Positions 15,562 to 22,474 of a stretch of DNA of 22,474 bases are shown here, one piece after another (position 1 is the first letter of the stretch; each line of letters begins with the position of its first letter). This DNA is from CAYMGM01 sp964390005 (GTDB taxonomy: Bacteria > Pseudomonadota > Alphaproteobacteria > UBA9219). The stretch is from assembly GCA_964390005.1 (NCBI GenBank), contig CAYMGM010000023.1:1-22474 (forward strand). Reading direction: 5' to 3'. The notes under the pieces are model-generated. The model saw only the letters and a list, made by a program, of their open reading frames with translations. It did not search any database and was not told where the DNA came from. Made by a program: the position numbers and the translations under genes.

Positions 15562-16012
15562 AAATCGTTTCAGCCTTGTCTTTTATCGGGTGCGTTGTTC
15601 GGCTGCTATATAACGACTTGCAGGAAGGACACTGCCTCTCTCTATAGTTTTTTGAGTCAGTTGTAAGATGCCTAAGGACATGTTTTGATTCCCAGCAGTT
15701 GACGCAGTATGGGTCGCCTTTCGGGGCTCCTGTTTCGTCCATTTCGTAGTAAGCATCATCAATTTTTATTATATTTCTCTTTTGCTCTATTGCTTGTTTG
15801 AGAAGTTTAATCTCTTCATCTTTTTCAAGCATGAGCTCTTTGATTCCGGAGAGAGATAACTTTGCCTCAGCCAGTGCGTCAGTTATTCCAGCAAGTTTTA
15901 GTTTCCATTCAGATACGGTGAAAGAAGAGTCGGCTTCTTTTAAAAGTTTAGTTAGATCAGTTGCGGTTTTCAGGCTTGTTAAAACTGAGGCAATCACTGC
16001 CATGTCCGCCAT
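15560..16012 (-). CDS. Coiled-coil plus zinc-ribbon hypothetical protein
   Basis: A 150-residue protein. The N-terminal part (about 1-75) is a long amphipathic helix (SVLTSLKTATDLTKLLKEAD, AEAKLSLSGIKELMLEKDEEIKLL), likely coiled coil. The C-terminal part has two cysteine pairs, PYCVNCWE and RQCPSCKS, with AYYEMDETGAPKGDPYC between the helix and the first pair. This arrangement is familiar to me from unannotated proteins of prophages and genomic islands; no function is established. The start at 16012 is set by AAGGAG seven bases upstream; a longer frame to 16078 lacks one. It is transcribed divergently from the recombinase gene and convergently with the autotransporter, so it is its own unit. 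It may be defence- or stress-related cargo, which is speculation. Confidence 0.7.
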   Translation of the reverse strand: MADMAVIASVLTSLKTATDLTKLLKEADSSFTVSEWKLKLAGITDALAEAKLSLSGIKELMLEKDEEIKLLKQAIEQKRNIIKIDDAYYEMDETGAPKGDPYCVNCWESKHVLRHLTTDSKNYRERQCPSCKSLYSSRTTHPIKDKAETI

Positions 16013-16109
16013 AATATTTCTCCTTCGCTTTTTACAATGTGGTAATCGAATAAGCGGCCCCTCGTCCAGTACCCGCAAAATTTGTGAGGAAGGGTTTTCG
16101 GTGAGTCAG

Positions 16110-16140
16110 CATTAGACAAAATATTGTATTTTGTCTAATG
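16110..16140. promoter_or_regulatory. Perfect inverted repeat, candidate recombination site or operator
   Basis: CATTAGACAAAATA (16110-16123) and TATTTTGTCTAATG (16127-16140) are exact reverse complements around TTG. The size (31 bp) is close to that of Xer/dif-like core sites (11-bp arms with a 6-bp spacer). CATTAGACAAAA occurs a third time, directly oriented, at 16196-16207. It lies between the divergent zinc-ribbon and recombinase genes and overlaps the longest possible recombinase start. It could be the crossover site, an operator, or both. Confidence 0.6.
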
Positions 16141-16758
16141 TCTGAAAAGTCAGGGGCCGGAATCCTTGGGGTTTTCGGCATTTCCTCAACCTCAACATTA
16201 GACAAAACGATGCAAGAACGAAAACACCTTACCGGCCACGAGGTCGAGAAGCTCCTTGCCGCCACCAAGGGGGCCAGGAACGAGGCCCGCGACAGGTGCT
16301 TTTTGCTTCTCATGTTCCGCCACGGCCTGCGGGTCTCCGAGGCTTGCGGCCTGGTCCTCTCCCAGGTGGACACCGAAGGGCGCGTGCTCCACGTGGCGCG
16401 GCTCAAAAAGGGCCTGTCCACCACCCACCCGTTGCGGGCGGATGAGCTGCGGGCTATCAAGGCGTGGCTCGCGGATCGGGCCAAGATGAAGCCCGACACG
16501 GACTCATTTTTTGTGAGTGAACGGCGCACCGCGTGGAGTCGCAAGACGGCTTGGCTTGCGATCCGGGAATACGGCAAGGCGGCGGGTCTCCCCCTGCCCG
16601 CTCACCCGCATATGCTCCGCCACGCCTGCGGCTTCGCCCTGGCCGATCAAGGGGCAGACACGCGCCTGATTCAGGACTATCTTGGGCATCGGAACATTCA
16701 GCATACGGTCAGATACACGGCGGCCAATCCGGCGCGGTTTGAGAAGCTTTGGCGATAG
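16138..16758 (+). CDS. FimB/FimE-like tyrosine recombinase
   Basis: A 206-residue recombinase with a complete catalytic set: R65 (HGLRVSEA), K91 (RLKKGLSTTHPL), H158 and R161 (HPHMLRHACG), H184 (LGHRN) and nucleophile Y193 (TVRYTA). It lacks the N-terminal core-binding domain of XerC/XerD. Its length and the TTHPL and HMLRHACGFALA blocks are those of FimB/FimE-type invertases. The start is uncertain: an internal ATG at 16210 fits the family's usual beginning (RKHLTGHEVEKLL) better and gives 182 residues. Neither has a clear ribosome-binding site, and CATTAGACAAAA repeats flank both. It is followed 16 bases later by the endonuclease gene, so the three probably form one operon. It could resolve multimers, invert DNA or drive cointegration; the substrate site is not proven. 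It is GC-rich, unlike the R-M pair downstream. Confidence 0.85.
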   Translation: MSEKSGAGILGVFGISSTSTLDKTMQERKHLTGHEVEKLLAATKGARNEARDRCFLLLMFRHGLRVSEACGLVLSQVDTEGRVLHVARLKKGLSTTHPLRADELRAIKAWLADRAKMKPDTDSFFVSERRTAWSRKTAWLAIREYGKAAGLPLPAHPHMLRHACGFALADQGADTRLIQDYLGHRNIQHTVRYTAANPARFEKLWR

Positions 16759-16774
16759 AAAGGACGCATGAAAC

Positions 16775-17734
16775 ATGGCAATTAATCGAGACAAACCGGA
16801 TTTATGGAAAAAAGACATCGTACTATCTGTCGATATGTATAATAAATGGTTTATGGACTGTGCGCCAAAAGCGTACAGAACTACGCGCATAAAGACGACA
16901 AAAGATGTTGAACAAACGCTAAAGGCTACAGAAAATTTAACTGATATAAGAACAACAGTTATAAAAGAAAACCCCTCTGTTCTGCCAACCTTGCGCATGT
17001 CCACATGCCCACCGCTCGCGGTGGATAGGCTTGTTGGGTTGGCTGGTGTTTCTAAGAATCTTGTGAATGTTATGGAAGAAGGCAAGTTGCCGCCGCGCAT
17101 GTCCGCAGTGGAACTTGAAGACCACCTTCAAAAAATCAGTCGCCTCATTGAAAAAATGGCTGACCCTGATATTTTTGTGTGGTTAGAAAAAAAGCAAGCA
17201 CCGTCAGAGCAAGAAGTTTATCGCGCCGCTACGATCATTGCAGACCGTTTGTGTGGGTCTGTTGCCAACCCGATCATTCGGAACGCACAGGAGAAACGGC
17301 AGCTTGCTGCTATTGCGGCATGGCTGGATGGGCGAGGATATAAGCAGCTTCCGCCGGGGGATGGAACAAAGTTCAACGCTTTGCAGCCCGGAACATATTC
17401 TTTCCGCCTCAACGTCCCTGTAGAGCAAGACGGCGCAACGAAAAGTGTCAATATCCCTGTAGATGCTGTCATTATGCCCCAAAAGGCAAAAGCCGGTGAG
17501 TTCCCGCTGTTGATTGAAGCAAAGTCGGCGGGTGATTTTACCAATACGAACAAGCGTCGGAAAGAAGAAGCTGTAAAGGTGTCCCAGCTCCGCCATTCTC
17601 ACGGAACACACGTTGCCTTTATTCTGTTCCTTTGCGGCTATTTTGATAGCGGTTATCTTGGTTATGAAGCTGCTGAAGGAATAGATTGGGTTTGGGAGCA
17701 TCGCATAGATGATCTCGCAAAGTTTGGGTTGTAA
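16775..17734 (+). CDS. XamI-family restriction endonuclease, second copy
   Basis: Identical in protein sequence to the gene at 164-1123, including D230 and E248-A-K250. Here the upstream recombinase gene is intact, which shows the operon order recombinase, endonuclease, methyltransferase with a 16-base and then a zero-base gap. Two identical, apparently intact endonuclease genes give a doubled dose but also a doubled methyltransferase, so the balance is unchanged. Confidence 0.85.
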   Translation: MAINRDKPDLWKKDIVLSVDMYNKWFMDCAPKAYRTTRIKTTKDVEQTLKATENLTDIRTTVIKENPSVLPTLRMSTCPPLAVDRLVGLAGVSKNLVNVMEEGKLPPRMSAVELEDHLQKISRLIEKMADPDIFVWLEKKQAPSEQEVYRAATIIADRLCGSVANPIIRNAQEKRQLAAIAAWLDGRGYKQLPPGDGTKFNALQPGTYSFRLNVPVEQDGATKSVNIPVDAVIMPQKAKAGEFPLLIEAKSAGDFTNTNKRRKEEAVKVSQLRHSHGTHVAFILFLCGYFDSGYLGYEAAEGIDWVWEHRIDDLAKFGL

Positions 17735-19288
17735 ATGAAGGATAATGCCTTTCTCACTCAGAAAGAATCTTTGCGGCTTGAAATTCAAGCTTCGCTTGAT
17801 GCTGCCAGAACTCAGGAAGAGCGGAATAGAATGGGGCAATTTGCAACCCCCTCTTCTCTTGCGTCTGAAGTCCTTCGGCATGCAAAGAAGATGCTTCCGA
17901 GGAGTCAGAAAATCAGGTTTCTTGATCCGGCTCTCGGTTCAGGTTCTTTTTATTCTGCCCTTCTGCGGGAATTTCCGGCAAGCCGTATTCTGGCGGGGGT
18001 TGGGTATGAGATAGACCCCCACTATGGCAGCCCAGCTTCCCGCCTTTGGTCAGAGATGGGCCTTGACGTGCGGATGGGCGATTTTACGAAGGCCGATCCG
18101 TGCGGCGATACTTTCAATCTCATGATCTGCAACCCACCCTATGTTCGACATCATCACATTTTGACTGGGGAAAAGGCGCGAATACAAGAATCAAGCTATA
18201 GAGCCTGCGGCATCCAGTTCAGCGGCCTTGCCGGACTCTATTGTCATTTCTTGGGGATTGCTCACGCTTGGTTAGCTGAAGGCGGCCTTGCCGGATGGTT
18301 GATCCCCAGCGAATTTATGGACGTGAATTATGGAGAAGCAGTTAAGCGTTATCTATTAGACAGAGTGAGACTCCTTCATATCCATAGGTTCGATCCCCAT
18401 GATGTTCAATTCGGTGACGCTCTTGTGTCCTCTACTGTTGTTTGGTTTAGAAAGGAAACCCCTCCGCTTGAATATGATGTAGAATTTTCTTTCGGTGGGA
18501 CTCTGCGTAAGCCAACTATTTCTAGGCAGATTTCTTCAACAGACTTAAGAGCTGAGGCAAAGTGGACTCGTTTTCCGCTTTCAGAAACTCGCATCAAAGA
18601 TAATGCCCCTAAGTTATCCGACTATTTTTCAATACGGCGCGGATTGGCAACGGGTGATAATGATTTTTTTATTCTTTCAGAAGCCCAAATAAAAAGCCGC
18701 GCCCTTCCCTTGCAGTTTTTTAGGCCGATTTTGCCGAGCCCTCGTTACTTGTCGGCGTCTGAAATCTTATCCGACGATGACGGGAATCCCCTTCTTGACG
18801 ATCCTTTGTTCCTTTTGGATTGCCGCCTTCCTGAAAATGTCGTGAAGCGTGATTTTCAACGCTTATGGGACTATTTTCAAGAAGGCGTAAAGAAAGGTGT
18901 TGCAGATCGTTATCTTTGCCAGCATCGAAGCCCGTGGTATTCACAAGAAAACAGACCAGCTGCACCGTTTGTTTGCACATATTTGGGGCGTAGCAACACA
19001 AAAAGCGGCAAGCCTTTTCGGTTTATATTGAACCGTTCGCGCGCCACCATAACCAATGTCTATTTGGCCCTTTACCCGAAGGAACCTCTAGCGAAGACCG
19101 TTGAAACCTGTCCCAAAACAGGGCGTCATGTCTGGGAGATTTTGAACAAAATATGCCCGCAAACGATGCTTGCAGAAGGGCGGGTTTACGGAGGGGGGCT
19201 ACATAAGCTTGAGCCTAAAGAGCTTGCGAATGTTCCTGTTCCTGAGCTAGCCGAAATCTTTGGGCGGAGATGGTTGGCAGCGATCTAA
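17735..19288 (+). CDS. N6-adenine DNA methyltransferase, second copy
   Basis: Identical to the gene at 1124-2677 (motif I DPALGSGSF, motif IV NPPY). It is intact, with no frameshift relative to copy 1. The absence of any decay in either copy argues that the duplication is very recent or is an assembly product. Confidence 0.9.
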   Translation: MKDNAFLTQKESLRLEIQASLDAARTQEERNRMGQFATPSSLASEVLRHAKKMLPRSQKIRFLDPALGSGSFYSALLREFPASRILAGVGYEIDPHYGSPASRLWSEMGLDVRMGDFTKADPCGDTFNLMICNPPYVRHHHILTGEKARIQESSYRACGIQFSGLAGLYCHFLGIAHAWLAEGGLAGWLIPSEFMDVNYGEAVKRYLLDRVRLLHIHRFDPHDVQFGDALVSSTVVWFRKETPPLEYDVEFSFGGTLRKPTISRQISSTDLRAEAKWTRFPLSETRIKDNAPKLSDYFSIRRGLATGDNDFFILSEAQIKSRALPLQFFRPILPSPRYLSASEILSDDDGNPLLDDPLFLLDCRLPENVVKRDFQRLWDYFQEGVKKGVADRYLCQHRSPWYSQENRPAAPFVCTYLGRSNTKSGKPFRFILNRSRATITNVYLALYPKEPLAKTVETCPKTGRHVWEILNKICPQTMLAEGRVYGGGLHKLEPKELANVPVPELAEIFGRRWLAAI

Positions 19289-19293
19289 AAAAG

Positions 19294-19384
19294 TTCGTGC
19301 TTTCTGGCTTTCGTTCCTCTAGTCTTTGGGCACGAGAAAACGAAATCGTGTTTTCTGTCTAGCACGAAAGCACGAAAACAAGAA
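19294..19384. promoter_or_regulatory. parA upstream GCACGAAA repeat region, second copy
   Basis: Equivalent of 2683-2773. The outer arm 19294-19312 pairs with 20322-20340 behind the RHH gene. The molecule would thus carry two identical candidate centromeres. Confidence 0.55.
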
Positions 19385-19387
19385 AGC

Positions 19388-20029
19388 ATGAATATGAAAA
19401 CCATTGTTTTCGCAAGTCAAAAAGGCGGCGCGGGGAAAACAACCTTAGCGGCGCACCTTGCCGTTGCGGCTGAAAAAGCCGGGGACGGTCCTTGCGTTCT
19501 GATCGACACCGACCCCCAGGCATCGCTTTCCGATTGGTGGAATGGCCGGGTAGATGAAACGCCCGCGTTCGCCCCCATGGCTCTCAAGGAGCTTGCAGCA
19601 AAATTGGAAGCCCTTGGCCAGATCGGTTTTTCCTTTGCCTTTATCGACACCCCTCCGGCCATCACGGAGGCCATTCGATCCGTCGTTGCTCAGGCTGACC
19701 TTGTTTTGATCCCGACGAGGCCAAGCCCTCACGACTTGCGAGCCGTTGGGCGGACAGTTGAGCTTGCCGCTCAAGCTGGGCGACCGTTCGCATTCGCCGT
19801 GACCCAAGCCAAGCCCAATAGTCGGTTGACGGTCCAAGCCATGGCCGCCCTTTCCGCGCATGGCGTGGTGGCCCCTGCTATCGTGCATGATCGAGTGGAT
19901 TTTGCCTCTTCAATGATCGACGGGCGTACTGTGCTTGAGATCGACCCGCGTGGTCGAAGTGCCGGGGAAGTGGTTGAATTGTGGGCTTTCGTGAAAGAAC
20001 GAATGAACGAAAGCACGAAAGCACGATAA
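19388..20029 (+). CDS. parA: ParA-family partition ATPase, second copy
   Basis: Identical to 2777-3418, with Walker A KGGAGKTT and DTDPQ intact. If both units are on one molecule, the two par loci cannot distinguish each other and would act as one system. Confidence 0.92.
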   Translation: MNMKTIVFASQKGGAGKTTLAAHLAVAAEKAGDGPCVLIDTDPQASLSDWWNGRVDETPAFAPMALKELAAKLEALGQIGFSFAFIDTPPAITEAIRSVVAQADLVLIPTRPSPHDLRAVGRTVELAAQAGRPFAFAVTQAKPNSRLTVQAMAALSAHGVVAPAIVHDRVDFASSMIDGRTVLEIDPRGRSAGEVVELWAFVKERMNESTKAR

Positions 20030-20044
20030 GTAGAAGGAAAGAAA

Positions 20045-20314
20045 ATGGCATCCAAGAAACCCGCTGATCTCTCTTCGTCGCTCGTTGCCGTCAAAGGCAA
20101 GGCGGCAGTTCCACCAGATGCGACCGGACGGCAGCCCGAGGTGGCCCAGGTCGCTCCTGCGGTTACTACAGCGGCAAGTGCGCCGTTAAACTTCAAGGTT
20201 GATCCCGATTTTCGCCGTCGCTTTCGGCAACGGGCGGCAGATGCCGACCTCAAGCTCAATGCTTTGTTGCGCGAAGCGTTGGACGCTTGGGAAGAAAAGC
20301 GTGGCTTGAGGTAG
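20045..20314 (+). CDS. Ribbon-helix-helix partition protein, second copy
   Basis: Identical to 3434-3703, again followed by the GCACGAAA-type repeats (20322-20351). It keeps the same flexible tail and RHH domain. Confidence 0.75.
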   Translation: MASKKPADLSSSLVAVKGKAAVPPDATGRQPEVAQVAPAVTTAASAPLNFKVDPDFRRRFRQRAADADLKLNALLREALDAWEEKRGLR

Positions 20315-20372
20315 AAAAGAAGAAAGCCAGAAAGCACGAAAACAAGAAGACACGAATTAGGATTGAATCAAA

Positions 20373-20537
20373 TCAAGATTTTGTTACGGCTTGAAAGATG
20401 AATCCCTTGCCATCATAACAGACGCCACCTTGAGGGCTCCACCCTTTAGCTAGTTCTCCATTTATATCGTGGCTAAGTTTTTCGACTGCCTTATCAAAAC
20501 TTAGGCCGATTTTTATCCAAATTATCTTGTATTCCAT
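20373..20537 (-). CDS. DUF1737/DUF4177-like small protein, second copy
   Basis: Identical 54-residue frame to 3762-3926, between the RHH gene and repA. Confidence 0.6.
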   Translation of the reverse strand: MEYKIIWIKIGLSFDKAVEKLSHDINGELAKGWSPQGGVCYDGKGFIFQAVTKS

Positions 20538-20666
20538 CGCTTCGCTCCGTAGTGTTTTCTTTTCTCACGAACAATGTGATCGCGGGTGTTGAATACAAAG
20601 TCCCCTAATAATCAAAGAGATGTAAAGTGTCCATGTTCAGGAAGACAAGAACGCACGCTCTTAGCC

Positions 20667-21791
20667 TTAGGTCTGGCCGTGCTGTTTCCCCTTTCGCTTG
20701 CAGAAGCCGATAAAGGCAGCGTCCGGGTTATCCGGGAGCTTGCCTGTTTTGGCGATCCACTCCCGCCAATCCTGTTCGAGAGAATAGACGTCGAGCCCAG
20801 GGGCTGCACGCTTGGCCTTTGAATAGGTCTCGGTGTGAAGCAGAATATCCGAACTTGCCAACATAGGGGCAAGCACTTCGGCGGCGGCAGGGCTTTCAAT
20901 GTTTCGCCGTTTGGTTTCCAGCACGGACGCCGCCCGCTTCGCCACATGGGGGGGGCTTGGCTTTAAGAGCAGGCCGTTTTCCACCTCGTGGACCTTTGCT
21001 CCACTATAGATCGAATGAACTTTTTGAAGCTGCTTCAAAAAGTTCAACTTGAAATCGTATAGGCCGCGTTTGGTCGGGGCGTAGGATGCCCCAAATTGGC
21101 CTTGCAGGAGAGGCCAGGGAATAACGGTATCCCTGCTTAAATACGACATGCGGTAGGTAAGCCAGAAATAAATATCGAGGGCCATGGGGGAACGCTTGAG
21201 GGCCTTTAGGGCTACCATGTCAATCGGGACTGGCCGTTCAATGATTTCGTTGAAGAAGTCGGTGCTGAGTGTGACCGTCGATTTCCAAAGGGGCAATTGC
21301 TCCGGTGACTTTGGTGTCCACCAGAGCGCATAATCCTTTGCTATGTTGAAACCAGCTCCTTGTGCGCTTGTTTCATCCGCATAGCGGCAAGAGATCGTCG
21401 AGCAAAAGAGGCTTTCCGTCTGCTTCTTGAGCCTCGTAATATCCCCTCGTTTGCCGCCTCGCGGTTCCATCCCCAGTTCGGCCATGAAGGCCGAGAGGGT
21501 AGGGCCAAGCTCTAATTTGGGCGAGCGCGTTTGAACGGCCTCCGTCGTCATCCAGGACAGCAACAGCCGGGGAATAGACCCATAAGGCAAGCCGACGCGA
21601 CTTGGGGCGAGGATGGTCAAAGAAAAGAGGCCGTTTTCTCGCTGGAACTCGTTGGCAGTGGTTGCCTTGTGGGGAAGTGTGGCTTGCACAAGAGCCCGTG
21701 CCATATAGCCAAGCTTTCCGGCTTTTCGGGCGTCTTCGACCTCAACGGCCAAGGATTCGGTGACGATCTTTTGCAGGTCTTGCCGATCCAT
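20667..21791 (-). CDS. repA: Replication initiator RepA, second copy
   Basis: Identical to 4056-5180, including the internal 31-bp palindrome (21016-21046). It faces its own DnaA box (21809-21817) and iterons. The upstream origin differs from unit 1 beyond iteron 2, so one initiator sequence serves two slightly different origins. Confidence 0.9.
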   Translation of the reverse strand: MDRQDLQKIVTESLAVEVEDARKAGKLGYMARALVQATLPHKATTANEFQRENGLFSLTILAPSRVGLPYGSIPRLLLSWMTTEAVQTRSPKLELGPTLSAFMAELGMEPRGGKRGDITRLKKQTESLFCSTISCRYADETSAQGAGFNIAKDYALWWTPKSPEQLPLWKSTVTLSTDFFNEIIERPVPIDMVALKALKRSPMALDIYFWLTYRMSYLSRDTVIPWPLLQGQFGASYAPTKRGLYDFKLNFLKQLQKVHSIYSGAKVHEVENGLLLKPSPPHVAKRAASVLETKRRNIESPAAAEVLAPMLASSDILLHTETYSKAKRAAPGLDVYSLEQDWREWIAKTGKLPDNPDAAFIGFCKRKGKQHGQT

Positions 21792-21840
21792 GCGGAAACC
21801 TCTTTGCCTGTGGATAAGTCAATTTTATCAGGCTTAAACC

Positions 21841-21934
21841 TACGCTGAAACACTCACGCCAACAAGCCAAATTTACGCTGAAACACTCACGCCTTCACGC
21901 TGAAACGCTCACCTATTTACGCTGAAACACTCAC
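21841..21934 (+). repeat. Four iterons, unit 2 (one variant)
   Basis: TACGCTGAAACACTCAC occurs at 21841, 21874 and 21918. The third iteron, at 21896-21912, is the variant CACGCTGAAACGCTCAC with two changes. Spacing of 33, 22 and 22 bp is the same as in unit 1. Confidence 0.93.
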
Positions 21935-21980
21935 GCACATTGCCCGCAAAGCCAGAGCCTACCTAGCTTCCCAAGCCCCC

Positions 21981-22024
21981 CCTATATTACCCTATAGACC
22001 CCCTATAGATTTAAAACACCTATA
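21981..22024 (+). repeat. CCTATA repeat cluster, unit 2
   Basis: CCTATA at 21981, 21991, 22002 and 22019 lies at the same relative positions as the CCTRTA cluster of unit 1. Here all four copies have A at the fourth position. Confidence 0.5.
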
Positions 22025-22087
22025 GGGAAAACTACCCTCAGCCAGCCCCATGAATCGGCGTTCGCTTCGCTCACAAATTTTGATGGG

Positions 22088-22102
22088 TGCGCCTTCGGCG
22101 CA
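22088..22102. other. Conserved hairpin with covariation, unit 2
   Basis: TGCGCC-TTC-GGCGCA aligns with 5478-5492. Two of the six base pairs differ from unit 1, and both remain paired. Confidence 0.5.
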
Positions 22103-22265
22103 GGGTGTCAAACGGGCATTAGGGAAAAGAATGGGGGCGGAGCTTCGAGCGTTGGCGCGGGATCGGCAAAATAGGTCCAAGCGGCGGGGGATGTAGCTCA
22201 AAAGACAAAAACGCACCCACGGCCAAAAAATCGGCCCTAGTGGCGATCTTCTCCCCTTGGCCCTT

Positions 22266-22474
22266 TCAAGGGAGGCCGAGCCGGTTTTTTAGGACCTGGT
22301 TCCAGTCTTTGCCACTTTCCGGCAGGACGCGGCGCACGTCTCGGCCCGACGGTGCGAAAGCTTGGACCTCTTCGGCCAGCTTCTCGCCGCCTTCATCGGC
22401 GTCGAAGCCTAGGCAAACCACCCCGCCAGAGGGCAGCTTTTCCATGGCGCTTCGCAACAGCGCCGGTTGCTGTG
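22266..22474 (-). CDS. Toprim-domain protein, C-terminal part (runs off the window)
   Basis: The stop is at 22266-22268 and the frame is open to the window edge. The visible 68 or so residues (QQPALLRSAMEKL, VVCLGFDADEGGEKLAEEV, RRVLPESGKDWNQVL) align with the end of the Toprim protein at 5655-6578. They keep the FDxDEGG metal-binding pair but differ at many positions and lack two residues near GTGKDW. This is a clear homologue from a different plasmid lineage, not a copy of the same gene. Confidence 0.85.
   Translation of the reverse strand, partial: QQPALLRSAMEKLPSGGVVCLGFDADEGGEKLAEEVQAFAPSGRDVRRVLPESGKDWNQVLKNRLGLP

Larger units (their letters stand above)
16612..21891. repeat. Large direct repeat, copy 2
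   Basis: This is the second copy of the 5280-base block seen at 1-5280. The recombinase gene is complete here, so the true left edge of the duplication lies at or before 16612 and cannot be fixed from this window. On the right the match ends after iteron 2 at 21891; the next bases are CCTTCACGC here against AACTTACGC at 5281. Confidence 0.95.
21792..22265. other. Replication origin region, unit 2
   Basis: Counterpart of 5181-5654 with the same order of elements but diverged sequence after 21891. It contains a DnaA box at 21809-21817, four iterons, a CCTATA cluster at 21981-22024 and a hairpin at 22088-22102. Near the Toprim stop it has AAAACGCACCCACGGCC, and a short GGCC-AAAAAATC-GGCC stem. 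No gene seen. Confidence 0.75.

Noticed and set aside
1..22474. The repeat as a plain end overlap of a 16.6-kb circular plasmid
   Set aside because: After 5280/21891 the two sequences diverge, with many substitutions, an indel and a different Toprim gene, so they are not the same molecule position read twice.

Overview
This window is plasmid DNA, most likely from an alphaproteobacterium. An acetic-acid bacterium is my best guess, from the combination of a RepA_C-type initiator, a XamI-like restriction system, a ParF/ParG-like partition pair and a VirD4-type coupling protein. That assignment is inference. There are no rRNA or tRNA genes and no housekeeping genes; everything visible is replication, partition, mobilisation, host-addiction or cargo.

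Layout. Positions 1-5280 and 16612-21891 are the same 5280 bases, head to tail at a constant offset of 16611. This block holds the end of a FimB-like tyrosine recombinase, a XamI-family endonuclease with its adenine methyltransferase, parA, a ribbon-helix-helix partition protein, a 54-residue small gene, repA, a DnaA box and the first two iterons. After that point the copies diverge but remain homologous: iterons 3-4, a CCTRTA repeat cluster, a small hairpin and a Toprim gene are present in both but differ. The window therefore joins two related but distinct plasmid backbones. It is either a natural cointegrate or an assembly chimera through a shared block; a simple circular overlap is excluded by the divergence.

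The complete first unit (to 16611) continues on the minus strand with a Toprim protein, a zinc-ribbon protein and a VirD4/TraG coupling protein. On the plus strand follow a 99-residue plasmid-related protein with a good terminator, a probable oriT region, mobC, a MOBP-type relaxase and a coupled 51-residue frame. Next come a 932-residue autotransporter (cargo) and a convergent gene for a coiled-coil/zinc-ribbon protein. The unit ends with the full recombinase, whose upstream region carries a perfect 14+3+14 inverted repeat and a third half-site.

How it works together. RepA with iterons replicates the element, ParA with the RHH protein segregates it, and the XamI-like system stabilises it against loss and defends the host. 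MobC, relaxase and coupling protein make it mobilisable, but no mating-pore genes are present, so transfer needs a helper. The recombinase is the first gene of an apparent recombinase-endonuclease-methyltransferase operon and may resolve or shuffle multimers. The most interesting structures are the duplicated core ending between iterons, the origin elements that change in a coordinated or compensatory way between the two copies, the recombinase-linked inverted repeat, the 19-bp inverted repeats enclosing the par cassette, and a perfect 31-bp palindrome inside repA.
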